Positions 36,186-44,486 of a DNA stretch of 64,000 nucleotides are shown here, one piece after another. The translations under genes and the position numbers were made by a program. This DNA comes from Nonomuraea turcica (GTDB taxonomy: Bacteria > Actinomycetota > Actinomycetes > Streptosporangiales > Streptosporangiaceae): the NCBI RefSeq assembly GCF_030718205.1, contig NZ_JAUZQF010000016.1, positions 1 to 64,000 of the forward strand, given 5' to 3'. A model generated the notes under the pieces. That model worked only from the letters and a program-made list of their open reading frames with translations. It was not told the origin of the DNA and did no database searches. Within the stretch, counting starts at the first letter, position 1, and every line of letters begins with the position of its first letter.

Positions 36186-36788
36186 GTGTGCGAACGTCGA
36201 TCGTTGCCCCTGGTCGGGCAGCCCCAGCCGGAGCGGGCCGACGCCGCGCGCAACCGTCAGAAGATCATCGACGTGGCGGCCCGGATGGTCGCCGAACGCG
36301 GCGCCGCCGACCTGTCGCTCGACGAAGTAGCCCGCGTGGCCGGTGTCGGCGTGGGCACCGTCTACCGGCGCTTCGGCGACCGGAGCGGGCTGGTCTACGC
36401 GCTACTCGACGAGCGGGAACGACGGTTCCAGTCGGCCTTCTTCGCCGGCCCCCCGCCGCTCGGGCCCGGCGCCCCGGCCGGTGAGCGGATCACGGCGTTC
36501 CTGCACGCGCTCGTCGAGCGCATCGTGGCGCAGCAGGAGCTGTTCCTCCTGCTGGAGCAGGGCGGCAAGAGTGGCGGGTTCAGCGGGCCCTACCGGGTGC
36601 ACCACATCCACCTGGCCACGCTGCTCACCGAGGCCTGTCCGCACGCCGACGCGCCGTTCCTGGCCGACGCGCTGCTCGCGCCGATCAACGCCCGCCTGAT
36701 CGCCCTGCAGACCGAGGAGCGCGGCATGAGCATCGACGAGATCAAGTCCGGCCTGACGGCACTCGCCGCCGCCGTCACCCGCGCTTAG
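36186..36788 (+). CDS. TetR/AcrR-family regulator
   Basis: 200 aa, GTG start. HTH: ADLSLDEVARVAGVGVGTVYRRFGDRSGLVYALL in two blocks (about residues 42-75). The C-terminal domain has the TetR pattern EQQELFLLLEQGGKSGGF. Presumed repressor of the divergent F420-type reductase gene and itself. The cassette interrupts the xseA-xseB pair. Confidence 0.9.
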   Translation: MCERRSLPLVGQPQPERADAARNRQKIIDVAARMVAERGAADLSLDEVARVAGVGVGTVYRRFGDRSGLVYALLDERERRFQSAFFAGPPPLGPGAPAGERITAFLHALVERIVAQQELFLLLEQGGKSGGFSGPYRVHHIHLATLLTEACPHADAPFLADALLAPINARLIALQTEERGMSIDEIKSGLTALAAAVTRA

Positions 36789-36799
36789 GGGCGCCCGCC

Positions 36800-36908
36800 C
36801 AGGTCATCGCCCAGGGCGCTTGCTCAGGTCATCGCCCAGGGCGTGTGCTCAGGTCATCGCCCAGGGCGTGTGCTCAGGTCATCGCCCAGGGCGTGTGCTC
36901 AGGTCATG
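36800..36908. repeat. 25-bp minisatellite between TetR gene and xseA
   Basis: Four full 25-bp units starting at 36800, 36825, 36850 and 36875 plus 9 bp of a fifth; the unit begins CAGGTCATCGCCCAGGGCG. Copies 2-4 are identical and copy 1 differs by one base. Sits between the convergent 3' ends of the TetR gene and xseA. Confidence 0.92.
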
Positions 36909-36919
36909 AGGCAAGGCCG

Positions 36920-38131
36920 CTACACGCCCTCGTCTTCCACCCGAACGCTCAGTCTGTCGTCGGACAGGCGGATCGTCAGCGGTGAGCCGGGCGCCACGTC
37001 CTTGGCCAGACGCACCACCTCGCCCGACGGGTGCTGGACGATGGCGTATCCCCGCTCCAGCGTGGCCGCCGGGGACAGCGCGACCAGGCGGGCCCGCAGA
37101 TGGACCAGGTCGTCGGCGGCCCGGTCGAGCGAGCCGGACAACGAGCGCCTGGCCCGGTCACGCAGGGACTCGACCTGCTCGGCCCTGCGCTCGAGCTCGC
37201 GTACGGGGTCGGCCAGCGAGGGCCGCGAGCGTACGGACGTCAGCCAGGACATCTCGCGGTCGAGCCAGCCGCTCACCACCCTGCGGCCCCGGTCGCGCAG
37301 CTGGCGCACCAGCGTCAGCTGCTCGCCGACGTCGGGCACGACCTTCTTGGCGGCGTCGGTGGGGGTGGACGCGCGCACGTCCGCCACCAGGTCGAGCAGC
37401 GGGCTGTCCTGCTCGTGCCCGATCGCGCTCACGACGGGCGTGCGGCAGGCGGCCACCGCGCGGACGAGCGTCTCATCGGAGAACGGCAGGAGGTCCTCCA
37501 AAGAGCCGCCGCCGCGGGCGACGACGATCACGTCGACGTCGGCGTCCACGTCCAGCTTGCGGAGCGCCTCGGTCACCTCGCCCACCGCGTAGGGCCCCTG
37601 GACGGCCACTTCCTCGACCTTGAACCGCACGGCGGGCCAGCGCCGGCGGGAGTTTTCCAGCACGTCGCGCTCGGCCGCGGAGTCGCGGCCGCAGATGAGC
37701 CCGATCGTGCCCGGCAGGAACGGCAGCCGCCGCTTCCTCTCGGCGCCGAAGAGCCCTTCGGCGGCCAGCAACTGCCTGAGCCGCTCCAGCCTGGCCAGCA
37801 GCTCGCCCACGCCGACCGGGCGGATCTCCAACGCGGTGAAGGCGAACGAGCCTTTGTTGACCCAGAAGTCCGGCTTCACCTGCATGACGACCCTGGCGCC
37901 GTCGGCCGGTCGCGGCACGGCCGCCTCGTAGACGCCACGCGGAGCGGTGACCCTGGCGGACACGTTGGCGACCGGGTCGCGCAGGGTCAGGAACACCGTG
38001 CCGCCGCGGGCGCTCAGATCGGTGATCTGCCCCTCGACCCAGACCGTGCCGAGCCTGGCGATCCAGCCGCCCACCATCTGCAGGACTGTGCGGATGGGGA
38101 GCGGGGACTCGGGCGAGGTCTTCTCGGTCAT
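36920..38131 (-). CDS. xseA: exodeoxyribonuclease VII large subunit
   Basis: 403 aa. N-terminal OB fold (VWVEGQITDLSARGGTVFLTLRDP) and catalytic region with LICGRDSAAERDVLEN, VIVVARGGGSLEDLLPFSDE, SAIGHEQDSPLLDLVADVRASTPT. C-terminal coiled-coil and LSPAATLERGYAIV. Nuclease for single-stranded DNA in mismatch and damage repair. Neighbouring Rv1109c-like gene and ispH match the mycobacterial Rv1108c-Rv1110 order. Confidence 0.95.
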   Translation of the reverse strand: MTEKTSPESPLPIRTVLQMVGGWIARLGTVWVEGQITDLSARGGTVFLTLRDPVANVSARVTAPRGVYEAAVPRPADGARVVMQVKPDFWVNKGSFAFTALEIRPVGVGELLARLERLRQLLAAEGLFGAERKRRLPFLPGTIGLICGRDSAAERDVLENSRRRWPAVRFKVEEVAVQGPYAVGEVTEALRKLDVDADVDVIVVARGGGSLEDLLPFSDETLVRAVAACRTPVVSAIGHEQDSPLLDLVADVRASTPTDAAKKVVPDVGEQLTLVRQLRDRGRRVVSGWLDREMSWLTSVRSRPSLADPVRELERRAEQVESLRDRARRSLSGSLDRAADDLVHLRARLVALSPAATLERGYAIVQHPSGEVVRLAKDVAPGSPLTIRLSDDRLSVRVEDEGV

Positions 38132-38157
38132 GGCGGAAGACTACGGGCTCGCTCTGA

Positions 38158-39057
38158 CTACTCTCCGGCCTGCAGCTTGGCCAGGCGGTTCTCGAACATC
38201 CGCACGACCTCGGGCCGGCCCTGCGTGGCCTGCTCGTAGGCCAGGAAGTCGCTGATCTGCTCGGCGGTCTTGCCGCGCATCCTGGCGCGCAGGGAGGCCA
38301 CGGTCATCTCGTCGTAGCCGGGCAGCGGCTCGGCCGGCTTGGCGACCTGCTCAGGCGCGGCAACGGGCGCTTCCGCGACCGCAGGCTCGGCGACGGCCTT
38401 GGGGGCGGCGGGCTCCTCGACGGCAGGCTCGGCCACGGCCTTGGGAGCGGCGGGCGCCGCCTTCGGCTCCGCGGCGGGAGCGGGCTCGTCCACGACCTTC
38501 GCTTCGGCGGCGGGCTTCGGCGTCGCCTCCGTCTCGGCGGCGGGCTTGGGGCTCGTCTCCGCCTTAGCGGCGGACTTGGGAGTCGCCTTCGTCTTGGCAG
38601 CCGGCTTCGGCGCCGTCTCGGGCTCGGTCACAGTCTCCGTCTTGGCGGCGGGCTCGGCGGCGGGGGCCTCGGGCTCGGCGGTGGCGACCGCCTCCTCCTT
38701 GCCCGCCGGCGCGAAGATGACCGGCTCCGGCTTGGTCTTGGCGACGCCGTTCGGCTCGGCGGCGCCCGGCCGCGGCGCGAAGATGACCGGCTCCTTTCTG
38801 ACCGGCTTGTCCTCGGCCGGGGGCACGGCCACCTGGTCGGCGGCGGAAGGACGGGAGACTTGCTCCTCCTCGCGCTCCTCCTTGGCGCCAAGGCCCTTGA
38901 TGGAGTTTTTCACCCGGTCCACCAGCAGCAGCGCCTGCCCGGCGGCGCTGAGCGTGGACTGGATGACCATGAGCGGAAAGTCCTTGGCCTTCTCCTTCAG
39001 CTCGTCCTTATTGGTGACGGTCTTGGTGATCTTGCGTATCACGTCGCTAAGGGACAT
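38158..39057 (-). CDS. Rv1109c-like (lipid-droplet-associated type) protein with Pro-Ala-Lys tail
   Basis: 299 aa from the ATG at 39057 (MSLSDVIRKITKTVTNKD). An N-terminal amphipathic region (ELKEKAKDFPLMVIQSTLSAAGQALLLVDRV) is followed by about 180 residues of Ala/Pro/Glu/Lys repeats (EPAVEEPAAPKAVAEP). The C-terminal SAP-like helix pair reads LPGYDEMTVASLRARMRGKTAEQISDFLAYEQATQGRPEVVRMFENRL in parts. The same gene occupies this place in mycobacteria. The C-terminal motif is SAP/Rho-N-like; function unknown. Confidence 0.78.
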   Translation of the reverse strand: MSLSDVIRKITKTVTNKDELKEKAKDFPLMVIQSTLSAAGQALLLVDRVKNSIKGLGAKEEREEEQVSRPSAADQVAVPPAEDKPVRKEPVIFAPRPGAAEPNGVAKTKPEPVIFAPAGKEEAVATAEPEAPAAEPAAKTETVTEPETAPKPAAKTKATPKSAAKAETSPKPAAETEATPKPAAEAKVVDEPAPAAEPKAAPAAPKAVAEPAVEEPAAPKAVAEPAVAEAPVAAPEQVAKPAEPLPGYDEMTVASLRARMRGKTAEQISDFLAYEQATQGRPEVVRMFENRLAKLQAGE

Positions 39058-39157
39058 GACGTCTCCCTGGGAGGTCTGTATGGGACGGCCAGTCTGGCAA
39101 ACCGCGGGCGACCACGCACGCGCGGGCCTGATGGCCGCTCCACGTAGCATAGAAAGT

Positions 39158-40126
39158 ATGGAGCCCCAGACCCTCACTTCCCGCCGAGTCCTTGTAGCCA
39201 AGCCACGGGGCTACTGTGCCGGAGTCGATCGAGCCGTGGTAGCGGTCGAGAAGGCTCTGGAGCAGTACGGCGCTCCGATCTACGTACGCAAGCAGATCGT
39301 CCACAACACCCACGTCGTCAAGACGCTCGAGGCAAGGGGCGCCATCTTCGTCGAGGAGACCGAGGAGGTCCCCGAGGGCGCGATCGTGGTGTTCTCCGCC
39401 CACGGCGTCTCGCCGGCCGTGCACGCCGAGGCGAAGCAGCGCAATCTGCGCACCATCGACGCCACCTGCCCGCTGGTCACCAAGGTGCACAACGAGGCGA
39501 AGAGGTTCGCGGGACAGGACTACGAGATCCTGCTGATCGGACACGAGGGGCACGAGGAGGTCGAGGGCACCGCCGGAGAGGCCCCCGAGCACATCCAGCT
39601 CGTCGACGGCCTCGACTCGGTCGACCGGGTGCAGGTGAAGGACCCAAGCAAGCTGATCTGGTTGTCGCAGACCACGCTGTCGGTCGACGAGACCACCGAG
39701 ACCGTCTCCAAGCTCAAGCAACGTTTCCCCAATCTCCTCGACCCGCCGAGCGACGACATCTGCTACGCCACCCAGAACCGGCAGATCGCGGTCAAGGAGA
39801 TCGCCGCCGAGGCGCAACTGGTGATCGTGGTCGGCTCGGAAAACTCCTCCAACTCCAAGCGCCTGGTCGAGGTGGCCAAGGACTACGGCGCCGACGCCTC
39901 CTACCTGGTCGACAACGCGAGGTTCATCCGCGACGAGTGGCTGGAGGGCGTCACCACGGTCGGCGTGACCAGCGGCGCCTCGGTCCCTGAAGAGCTGGTC
40001 GAGGAGGTGCTCGCGCACCTGGCCGAGCACGGGTTCGGCGACGTGACCGAGGTCGAGCCGGTGCAGGAGAGCATGCGCTTCGCCCTGCCGCACGAGCTGC
40101 GCAAGGACCTCAGGATCCTCTCGTAG
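39158..40126 (+). CDS. ispH: 4-hydroxy-3-methylbut-2-enyl diphosphate reductase
   Basis: 322 aa. Last step of the MEP isoprenoid pathway, giving IPP and DMAPP. The three [4Fe-4S] cysteines are in GYCAGVDRA, DATCPLVTKVH and ICYATQNRQ. Catalytic Glu and His context VFSAHGVSP and LIGHEGHEEVEG, and SNSKRLVEVAKDYG near the C-terminus. The ATG at 39158 lies 7 nt after TAGCAT (39145-39150), so it is probably leaderless. Longer upstream frames are low-complexity antisense to the Rv1109c-like gene. Confidence 0.96.
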   Translation: MEPQTLTSRRVLVAKPRGYCAGVDRAVVAVEKALEQYGAPIYVRKQIVHNTHVVKTLEARGAIFVEETEEVPEGAIVVFSAHGVSPAVHAEAKQRNLRTIDATCPLVTKVHNEAKRFAGQDYEILLIGHEGHEEVEGTAGEAPEHIQLVDGLDSVDRVQVKDPSKLIWLSQTTLSVDETTETVSKLKQRFPNLLDPPSDDICYATQNRQIAVKEIAAEAQLVIVVGSENSSNSKRLVEVAKDYGADASYLVDNARFIRDEWLEGVTTVGVTSGASVPEELVEEVLAHLAEHGFGDVTEVEPVQESMRFALPHELRKDLRILS

Positions 40127-40140
40127 TCCTCGCCGTCCAC

Positions 40141-40171
40141 GCCACGCGGCCGCTAATCGTCGCCGCGTGGC
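40141..40171. terminator. hairpin between convergent ispH and DUF6542 genes
   Basis: 10-bp perfect stem GCCACGCGGC (40141-40150) / GCCGCGTGGC (40162-40171). It overlaps the last codons of the DUF6542 gene, so one structure may end both transcripts. Confidence 0.65.
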
Positions 40172-40662
40172 GTCCCGTAGACCTTGGGCTCGAAATATCC
40201 CTCGGGCTCGGGCACGAACGGCTGGCGCGGGCGCGGCACCTCCGCGCCCGCTTTCAGCTCCGCCCGCAGGTCGCGTACGTTGTCCCGCAGCCCACGCCGC
40301 CAGGCCACGCCCAGCACGATGGCCGACCCGGCGAACAACCACGGCGCGCCCCGCGTCATCGAGGTGTAGAGGCCGAGCGCCAGCGACTGCACGATCGACA
40401 CCGAGCCGAATGCCCGCCCCAGCTCCACGAACAGCGTCGCGCAGAAGAACACCAGCGGCGGCGTCACCACCAGCGACAACAGCTCACGTCGGTTGACCAG
40501 GAGCACCCCCAGCAGGCTGGCCAGGACGAAGGCCGCGCCCACCACCTCCTGGACATCGATCAGCGCCGCCACGATGTAGCCCGCCAGGGTGGCGACCAAG
40601 GCGAGCGCGATGGCGCCGCGAGCGGTCAACCTGACAGCCGAACGCCTGCCTTTCTCCCCCAC
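40153..40662 (-). CDS. DUF6542 small membrane protein
   Basis: 169 aa with four membrane helices (IALALVATLAGYIVAALI; VGAAFVLASLLGVLLVN; LLSLVVTPPLVFFCATLFVEL; APWLFAGSAIVLGVAW) and a soluble C-terminal tail rich in Arg and Pro. The family is restricted to actinobacteria and often lies beside ispH. No activity is known. Confidence 0.8.
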   Translation of the reverse strand: MGEKGRRSAVRLTARGAIALALVATLAGYIVAALIDVQEVVGAAFVLASLLGVLLVNRRELLSLVVTPPLVFFCATLFVELGRAFGSVSIVQSLALGLYTSMTRGAPWLFAGSAIVLGVAWRRGLRDNVRDLRAELKAGAEVPRPRQPFVPEPEGYFEPKVYGTPRGDD

Positions 40663-40690
40663 TGGACCGCCCCCATTCCCTTGGCCCCGT

Positions 40691-41974
40691 TTACTGCGAC
40701 CCGTGAGCCAACTTACCGTTCGAGCTGGAAAGCAGAGGCGACGTTTCGAGTAGTTCGGGGGATGACAGGGGTCTCGGCAGCCCGTCGAGCATCTCGGGAG
40801 GGTCGAGCTCGCCGTCCACGACGCCCAGATCGTGTAGCTTGCGCGCGGTGACCAGGACGCGGCCTTCGAGCGATCCGACCGACTTGTTGTAGGCCTCCAC
40901 GGCCCGGGTCAACGCCTTGCCCAGCGCATCGACGTTCCTGCCCAGCGACGAGAGCCGCTCGTACAGCTCCTTGCCCAGTTCGAACACGGCTCGCGCGTTT
41001 TCGCTCAGCGCGGCCTGCTGCCAGGCGTAGTGGGCGGTGCGCAGCATCGTGATCAGCGTCGTGGGCGTGGCGATGTGGACGCGCCGCGCCATGGCGTACT
41101 CCAGCAGTGTGGGGTCGCGTTCGAGCGCCGGCGCCAGGAACGCCTCGCCGGGGATGAACAACACCACGAACTCCGGCGACGGATTGAACGCCTGCCAGTA
41201 GGCCTTGGCGGCCAGCCGGTCGACGTGCTCGCGCACGTGCCTGGCGTGGGCGTCGAGCCGGACCGTGGCCAGCGACTCGTCCGACGCCTCAGCGGCCTCC
41301 AGATAGGCCGCCAGCGAGACCTTGGAGTCCACCACGATGTTCTTGCCGCCCGCGAGCCGCACGACCATGTCGGGCCGCATGGAGCCCTCCGTGACCTGCT
41401 CGTCGAAGTCGCAGTGACGCTGCATGCCGGCGATCTCGGCGACTCTGCGCAGCTGCAGCTCTCCCCACCGGCCGCGCGCCTCCGGCCGCTGCAACGCCCT
41501 GACGAGGGCGTTGGTCTGGGAGCGCAGCTGCTCGTTGCTCTGGCGTACGAACTCCATCTCCTTGGCCAGCTCGGCCCGTGCCGCGCGCTGACCCGACTCG
41601 GTGTCCCGCAGCTGCGACTCGACCCGCGCCAGCGCGTCCTTCAGCGGCTCGACCAGGTGCTCGACCGCCTGCTTGCGCTGCTCCAGCTCGCCCGCGGCCT
41701 CGGCGCGGCTGGCCGCCAGCCTGGTCTCGGCCAGCTCCAGGAAGCGGATGTTGTTGACGTCGAGCGCACGCGTGGACAGCGCCTGGAATCGCTCGGCCAG
41801 CTGCTCTTCGACGTAGACGAGCTTTTCCGCGGCGCTCTTGGCTCGCGCGTCCGCCTCGGCCACCCGCACCGCCGCCCGCGTCCTGGCGACCAGGAACCCG
41901 ATGAGCAGCCCGACGGCGAGCCCGATGAGAAGCGAGACGACGTCCACTCGATCGATGATTGCAGGACTCGGCAC
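40691..41974 (-). CDS. rmuC: DNA recombination protein RmuC
   Basis: 427 aa. An N-terminal membrane helix (VVSLLIGLAVGLLIGFLVA) leads into a long coiled coil (about 40-165, rich in Ala, Glu, Arg). The RmuC nuclease-like domain follows (LQRPEARGRWGELQLRRVAEIAGM, RPDMVVRLAGGKNIVVDSKV, VVLFIPGEAFLAPAL, TTLITMLRTAHYAW). Limits inversions between inverted repeats. GTG start at 41974; an internal GTG at 41947 is possible. Confidence 0.93.
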   Translation of the reverse strand: MPSPAIIDRVDVVSLLIGLAVGLLIGFLVARTRAAVRVAEADARAKSAAEKLVYVEEQLAERFQALSTRALDVNNIRFLELAETRLAASRAEAAGELEQRKQAVEHLVEPLKDALARVESQLRDTESGQRAARAELAKEMEFVRQSNEQLRSQTNALVRALQRPEARGRWGELQLRRVAEIAGMQRHCDFDEQVTEGSMRPDMVVRLAGGKNIVVDSKVSLAAYLEAAEASDESLATVRLDAHARHVREHVDRLAAKAYWQAFNPSPEFVVLFIPGEAFLAPALERDPTLLEYAMARRVHIATPTTLITMLRTAHYAWQQAALSENARAVFELGKELYERLSSLGRNVDALGKALTRAVEAYNKSVGSLEGRVLVTARKLHDLGVVDGELDPPEMLDGLPRPLSSPELLETSPLLSSSNGKLAHGSQ

Positions 41975-42026
41975 GCCGTTCCCCGCCCGACACGCTCGTT
42001 ACGCTCAGCACGTAAACTTGGGATCC

Positions 42027-43103
42027 GTGAGTCTCTCCATAGGCATCGTCGGCCTGCCCAACGTCGGTAAGTCCACGCTGTTCAACGCGCTGACCAAGAC
42101 CGGCAACGCTCTGGCGGCCAACTACCCGTTCGCCACCATCGAGCCCAACGTGGGCATCGTGGGCGTGCCCGACGACCGCCTGCCCGTGCTGGCCGGGATC
42201 TTCGGCTCGGCCCGCATCCTGCCCGCCAAGGTCGAGTTCGTCGACATCGCGGGCCTGGTCAAGGGAGCGTCGGAGGGGCAGGGCAGGGGCAACCAGTTCC
42301 TCTCCAACATCCGCGACACGGACGCGATCTGCCAGGTCATCCGGGTCTTCACCGACCCCGACGTGACGCACGTGGACGGCGAGATCTCCCCCAAGCGCGA
42401 CATCGAGACCATCAATTTCGAGCTGGTCATGGCCGACCTGCAGACGGTCGAGAAGGCTATCCCGCGCCTGCAGAAGGAGGCCCGCACCGTCAAGGACAAG
42501 AAGCCGGCGCTGGAGGCCGCCGAGGCCGCCAAGGCGGTCCTGGAGACCGGCAAGACCATCTTCGAGAGCGGCCTGGAGCGCGAGGAGCTGCGCGAGCTGC
42601 ACCTGATGACGGCCAAGCCGTTCCTGTACGTGTTCAACCTCGACGCCGACGAGCTGACCGACACCGCGCTCAGGGAGCAGCTGTCGGCGCTGGTCGCCCC
42701 GGCCGAGGCGGTCTTCCTCGACGCCAAGATCGAGTCCGAGCTGGTCGAGCTCGACGAGGAGGAGGCGCTCGAGCTGCTGCAGTCGGTCGGCCAGGAGGAG
42801 TCCGGGCTGCGCCAGCTGGCCAGGGTCGGCTTCGAGACGCTCGGCCTGCAGACGTACCTGACGGCCGGGCCGAAGGAGACGCGAGCCTGGACGATCCGTA
42901 AGGGCGCCACCGCGCCCGAGGCGGCCGGCGTGATCCACACCGACTTCCAGCGCGGCTTCATCAAGGCCGAGATCGTCTCCTTCGACGACCTGGTCGAGGT
43001 CGGCTCGATCGCCAACGCCCGCGCCGCGGGCAAGGCCCGCGTCGAGGGCAAGGACTACGTGATGCGCGACGGCGACGTGGTCGAGTTCCGCTTCAACGTC
43101 TGA
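42027..43103 (+). CDS. ychF: ribosome-binding Obg-like ATPase
   Basis: 358 aa. P-loop GIVGLPNVGKST, switch regions VDIAGLVKGASEGQGRGNQF, and C-terminal TGS domain (TIRKGATAPEAAGVIHTDF). The GTG start lies 8 nt after TAAACT (42013-42018), so it is likely leaderless. The family hydrolyses ATP and associates with the 50S subunit. Confidence 0.95.
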   Translation: MSLSIGIVGLPNVGKSTLFNALTKTGNALAANYPFATIEPNVGIVGVPDDRLPVLAGIFGSARILPAKVEFVDIAGLVKGASEGQGRGNQFLSNIRDTDAICQVIRVFTDPDVTHVDGEISPKRDIETINFELVMADLQTVEKAIPRLQKEARTVKDKKPALEAAEAAKAVLETGKTIFESGLEREELRELHLMTAKPFLYVFNLDADELTDTALREQLSALVAPAEAVFLDAKIESELVELDEEEALELLQSVGQEESGLRQLARVGFETLGLQTYLTAGPKETRAWTIRKGATAPEAAGVIHTDFQRGFIKAEIVSFDDLVEVGSIANARAAGKARVEGKDYVMRDGDVVEFRFNV

Positions 43104-43117
43104 GCGAGCCGTGGGGG

Positions 43118-43648
43118 CTAACCCTTGGGGCGCTGCTGCAGGAGGGCTGCCAGCTGGGCCAGCTCGGGCCAGTCAGCCGTGCCAGTGATCACCAGGGTCA
43201 CGTCGGGCAGGAAGCGGACCAGCGTGCGCTGCTTCTTGTCCTCGCGATAGCGCTGCTCCCACGCGACCCCGCCGACCTGTTGCGTGCCGATGGTCTTGTC
43301 GGAGTTGGCCATGCGGGCGGCGAACCCGGCGGCGGGCTGCTCGTTGCTCTGCACGAACATCGCGTGCGCCCGCTTGGCGGTGGCGAAGCCGAGGTAGAGA
43401 ACCTGGGCGCCGTTCTCGCCCTTGGCGATCCTGTTGCTGTTGGGCACCCAGTCCTGCAGGTCCTGCCGCGGAGCCCACACCGCATAGGGCACCGAGTGGC
43501 CGAAGTTGGCGACGGTGATCGAGTAGTCGCGCCGCGGGATGTGCGGTTCCCGGCCCTGCGGGGCCGCCAGCAGGAACAACCCCGCCCCCGCGAGGCAGAC
43601 GAAAAGCGCTACCGCGTAGCCGTAGAAACCCTCGGTGAACCGTCGCAC
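43118..43648 (-). CDS. DUF4245 membrane-anchored protein
   Basis: 176 aa. The start is the GTG at 43648, since upstream in-frame codons include no start until far within the TetR gene. TAACCT (43662-43657) lies 8 nt ahead, giving a leaderless promoter that overlaps the TetR stop codon. One N-terminal helix (YAVALFVCLAGAGLFLL) and an external beta-rich domain (VPYAVWAPRQDLQDW; LVRFLPDVTLVITGTADW). Actinobacterial family of unknown function, usually near glpX or fum genes, as here. Confidence 0.82.
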   Translation of the reverse strand: MRRFTEGFYGYAVALFVCLAGAGLFLLAAPQGREPHIPRRDYSITVANFGHSVPYAVWAPRQDLQDWVPNSNRIAKGENGAQVLYLGFATAKRAHAMFVQSNEQPAAGFAARMANSDKTIGTQQVGGVAWEQRYREDKKQRTLVRFLPDVTLVITGTADWPELAQLAALLQQRPKG

Positions 43649-43659
43649 AGTTGGCGAGG

Positions 43660-44268
43660 TTACCCGCTGGAAGGGGCGGTCGCGGACGCGGCCGGGCGGA
43701 TCTGCCCGATGATGGCGAGGACCTCCTCGGCCAAGCCGCGGTCGCCGGTGCGCACCACCTCGGAGACGGCCGCGGCCAGCGCGCCGGTGATCACCACGAC
43801 CAGAGCGGGCTCGTCCTCGAACAGCGCCGCGTTGCGCTGCGCCCACATGCGCAGCCGATCGCGCATGACGACCTCGAAGCCGGGCGGGCCGTCGCCGCGC
43901 AGGAACAGCGCGGCCAGCTCGCGCTCCTCCATGCAGCCGTCAAGGTAGGCGCGGGCGGCGCTGAGGAACACCCCCATGGGGTCGCTCTCGCCGCCGGCGC
44001 GGGCCGCTCTGGCCGCCTGCTTGGTCCGCTGAGTCTGCCTGGCCTGCCACTCCTCGAACAGTGTCAGGTAGAGGTCCGCCTTGCCGGAGAAGTGGTGGTA
44101 GAGGCTGCCCACGCTGGCGTCGGCCCTGGCCACCACGTCGGTCACGCCCGCCTCGGCGAAGCCCTTCGAGACGAAGACCTCCCGCGCGGCGGCGAGCAAC
44201 GAGGTGCGCGTCGCCGCGCCCCGCTCGGACGTGCGCGGCTGAGCCACCACGTGTTCCACATCGCTCAT
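43660..44268 (-). CDS. TetR-family regulator
   Basis: 202 aa from the ATG at 44268, GGAGGGCGA upstream. HTH: GFAEAGVTDVVARADASVGSLYHHFSGKADLYLTL in two blocks. Located immediately upstream of DUF4245 on the same strand and divergent from glpX. Its target is unclear; no strong palindrome was found in the 218-bp glpX gap, only the hairpin CCTGCGG-CTTA-CCGCAGG at 44375-44392. Confidence 0.88.
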   Translation of the reverse strand: MSDVEHVVAQPRTSERGAATRTSLLAAAREVFVSKGFAEAGVTDVVARADASVGSLYHHFSGKADLYLTLFEEWQARQTQRTKQAARAARAGGESDPMGVFLSAARAYLDGCMEERELAALFLRGDGPPGFEVVMRDRLRMWAQRNAALFEDEPALVVVITGALAAAVSEVVRTGDRGLAEEVLAIIGQIRPAASATAPSSG

Positions 44269-44486
44269 TCGCCCTCCTCCACGGCGCGGCGCCATGCTCC
44301 ATGGTGAAGGCATGATCCCTGACGCGCACAGGGTATGGCGCAAAATCCGTTCGCAACTCGAGCTTACCGATGCTCCTGCGGCTTACCGCAGGCACAGGAC
44401 TAAGCCGGACCCGGCAGGTTATCCCCCTCTGGGCGGGAAGAGAAGGGCAACTACGATCGAGAGAGTTGTCTGCGAGGAGGCCAATG

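Noticed and set aside
35446..36908. 31-bp and 25-bp arrays as possible CRISPR
   Set aside because: Units are contiguous without spacers and no cas gene is near; they are minisatellites.
38339..39157. Extended N-terminus for ispH in the same frame
   Set aside because: Upstream part is antisense to the Rv1109c-like gene and low-complexity; the conserved protein begins at 39158.
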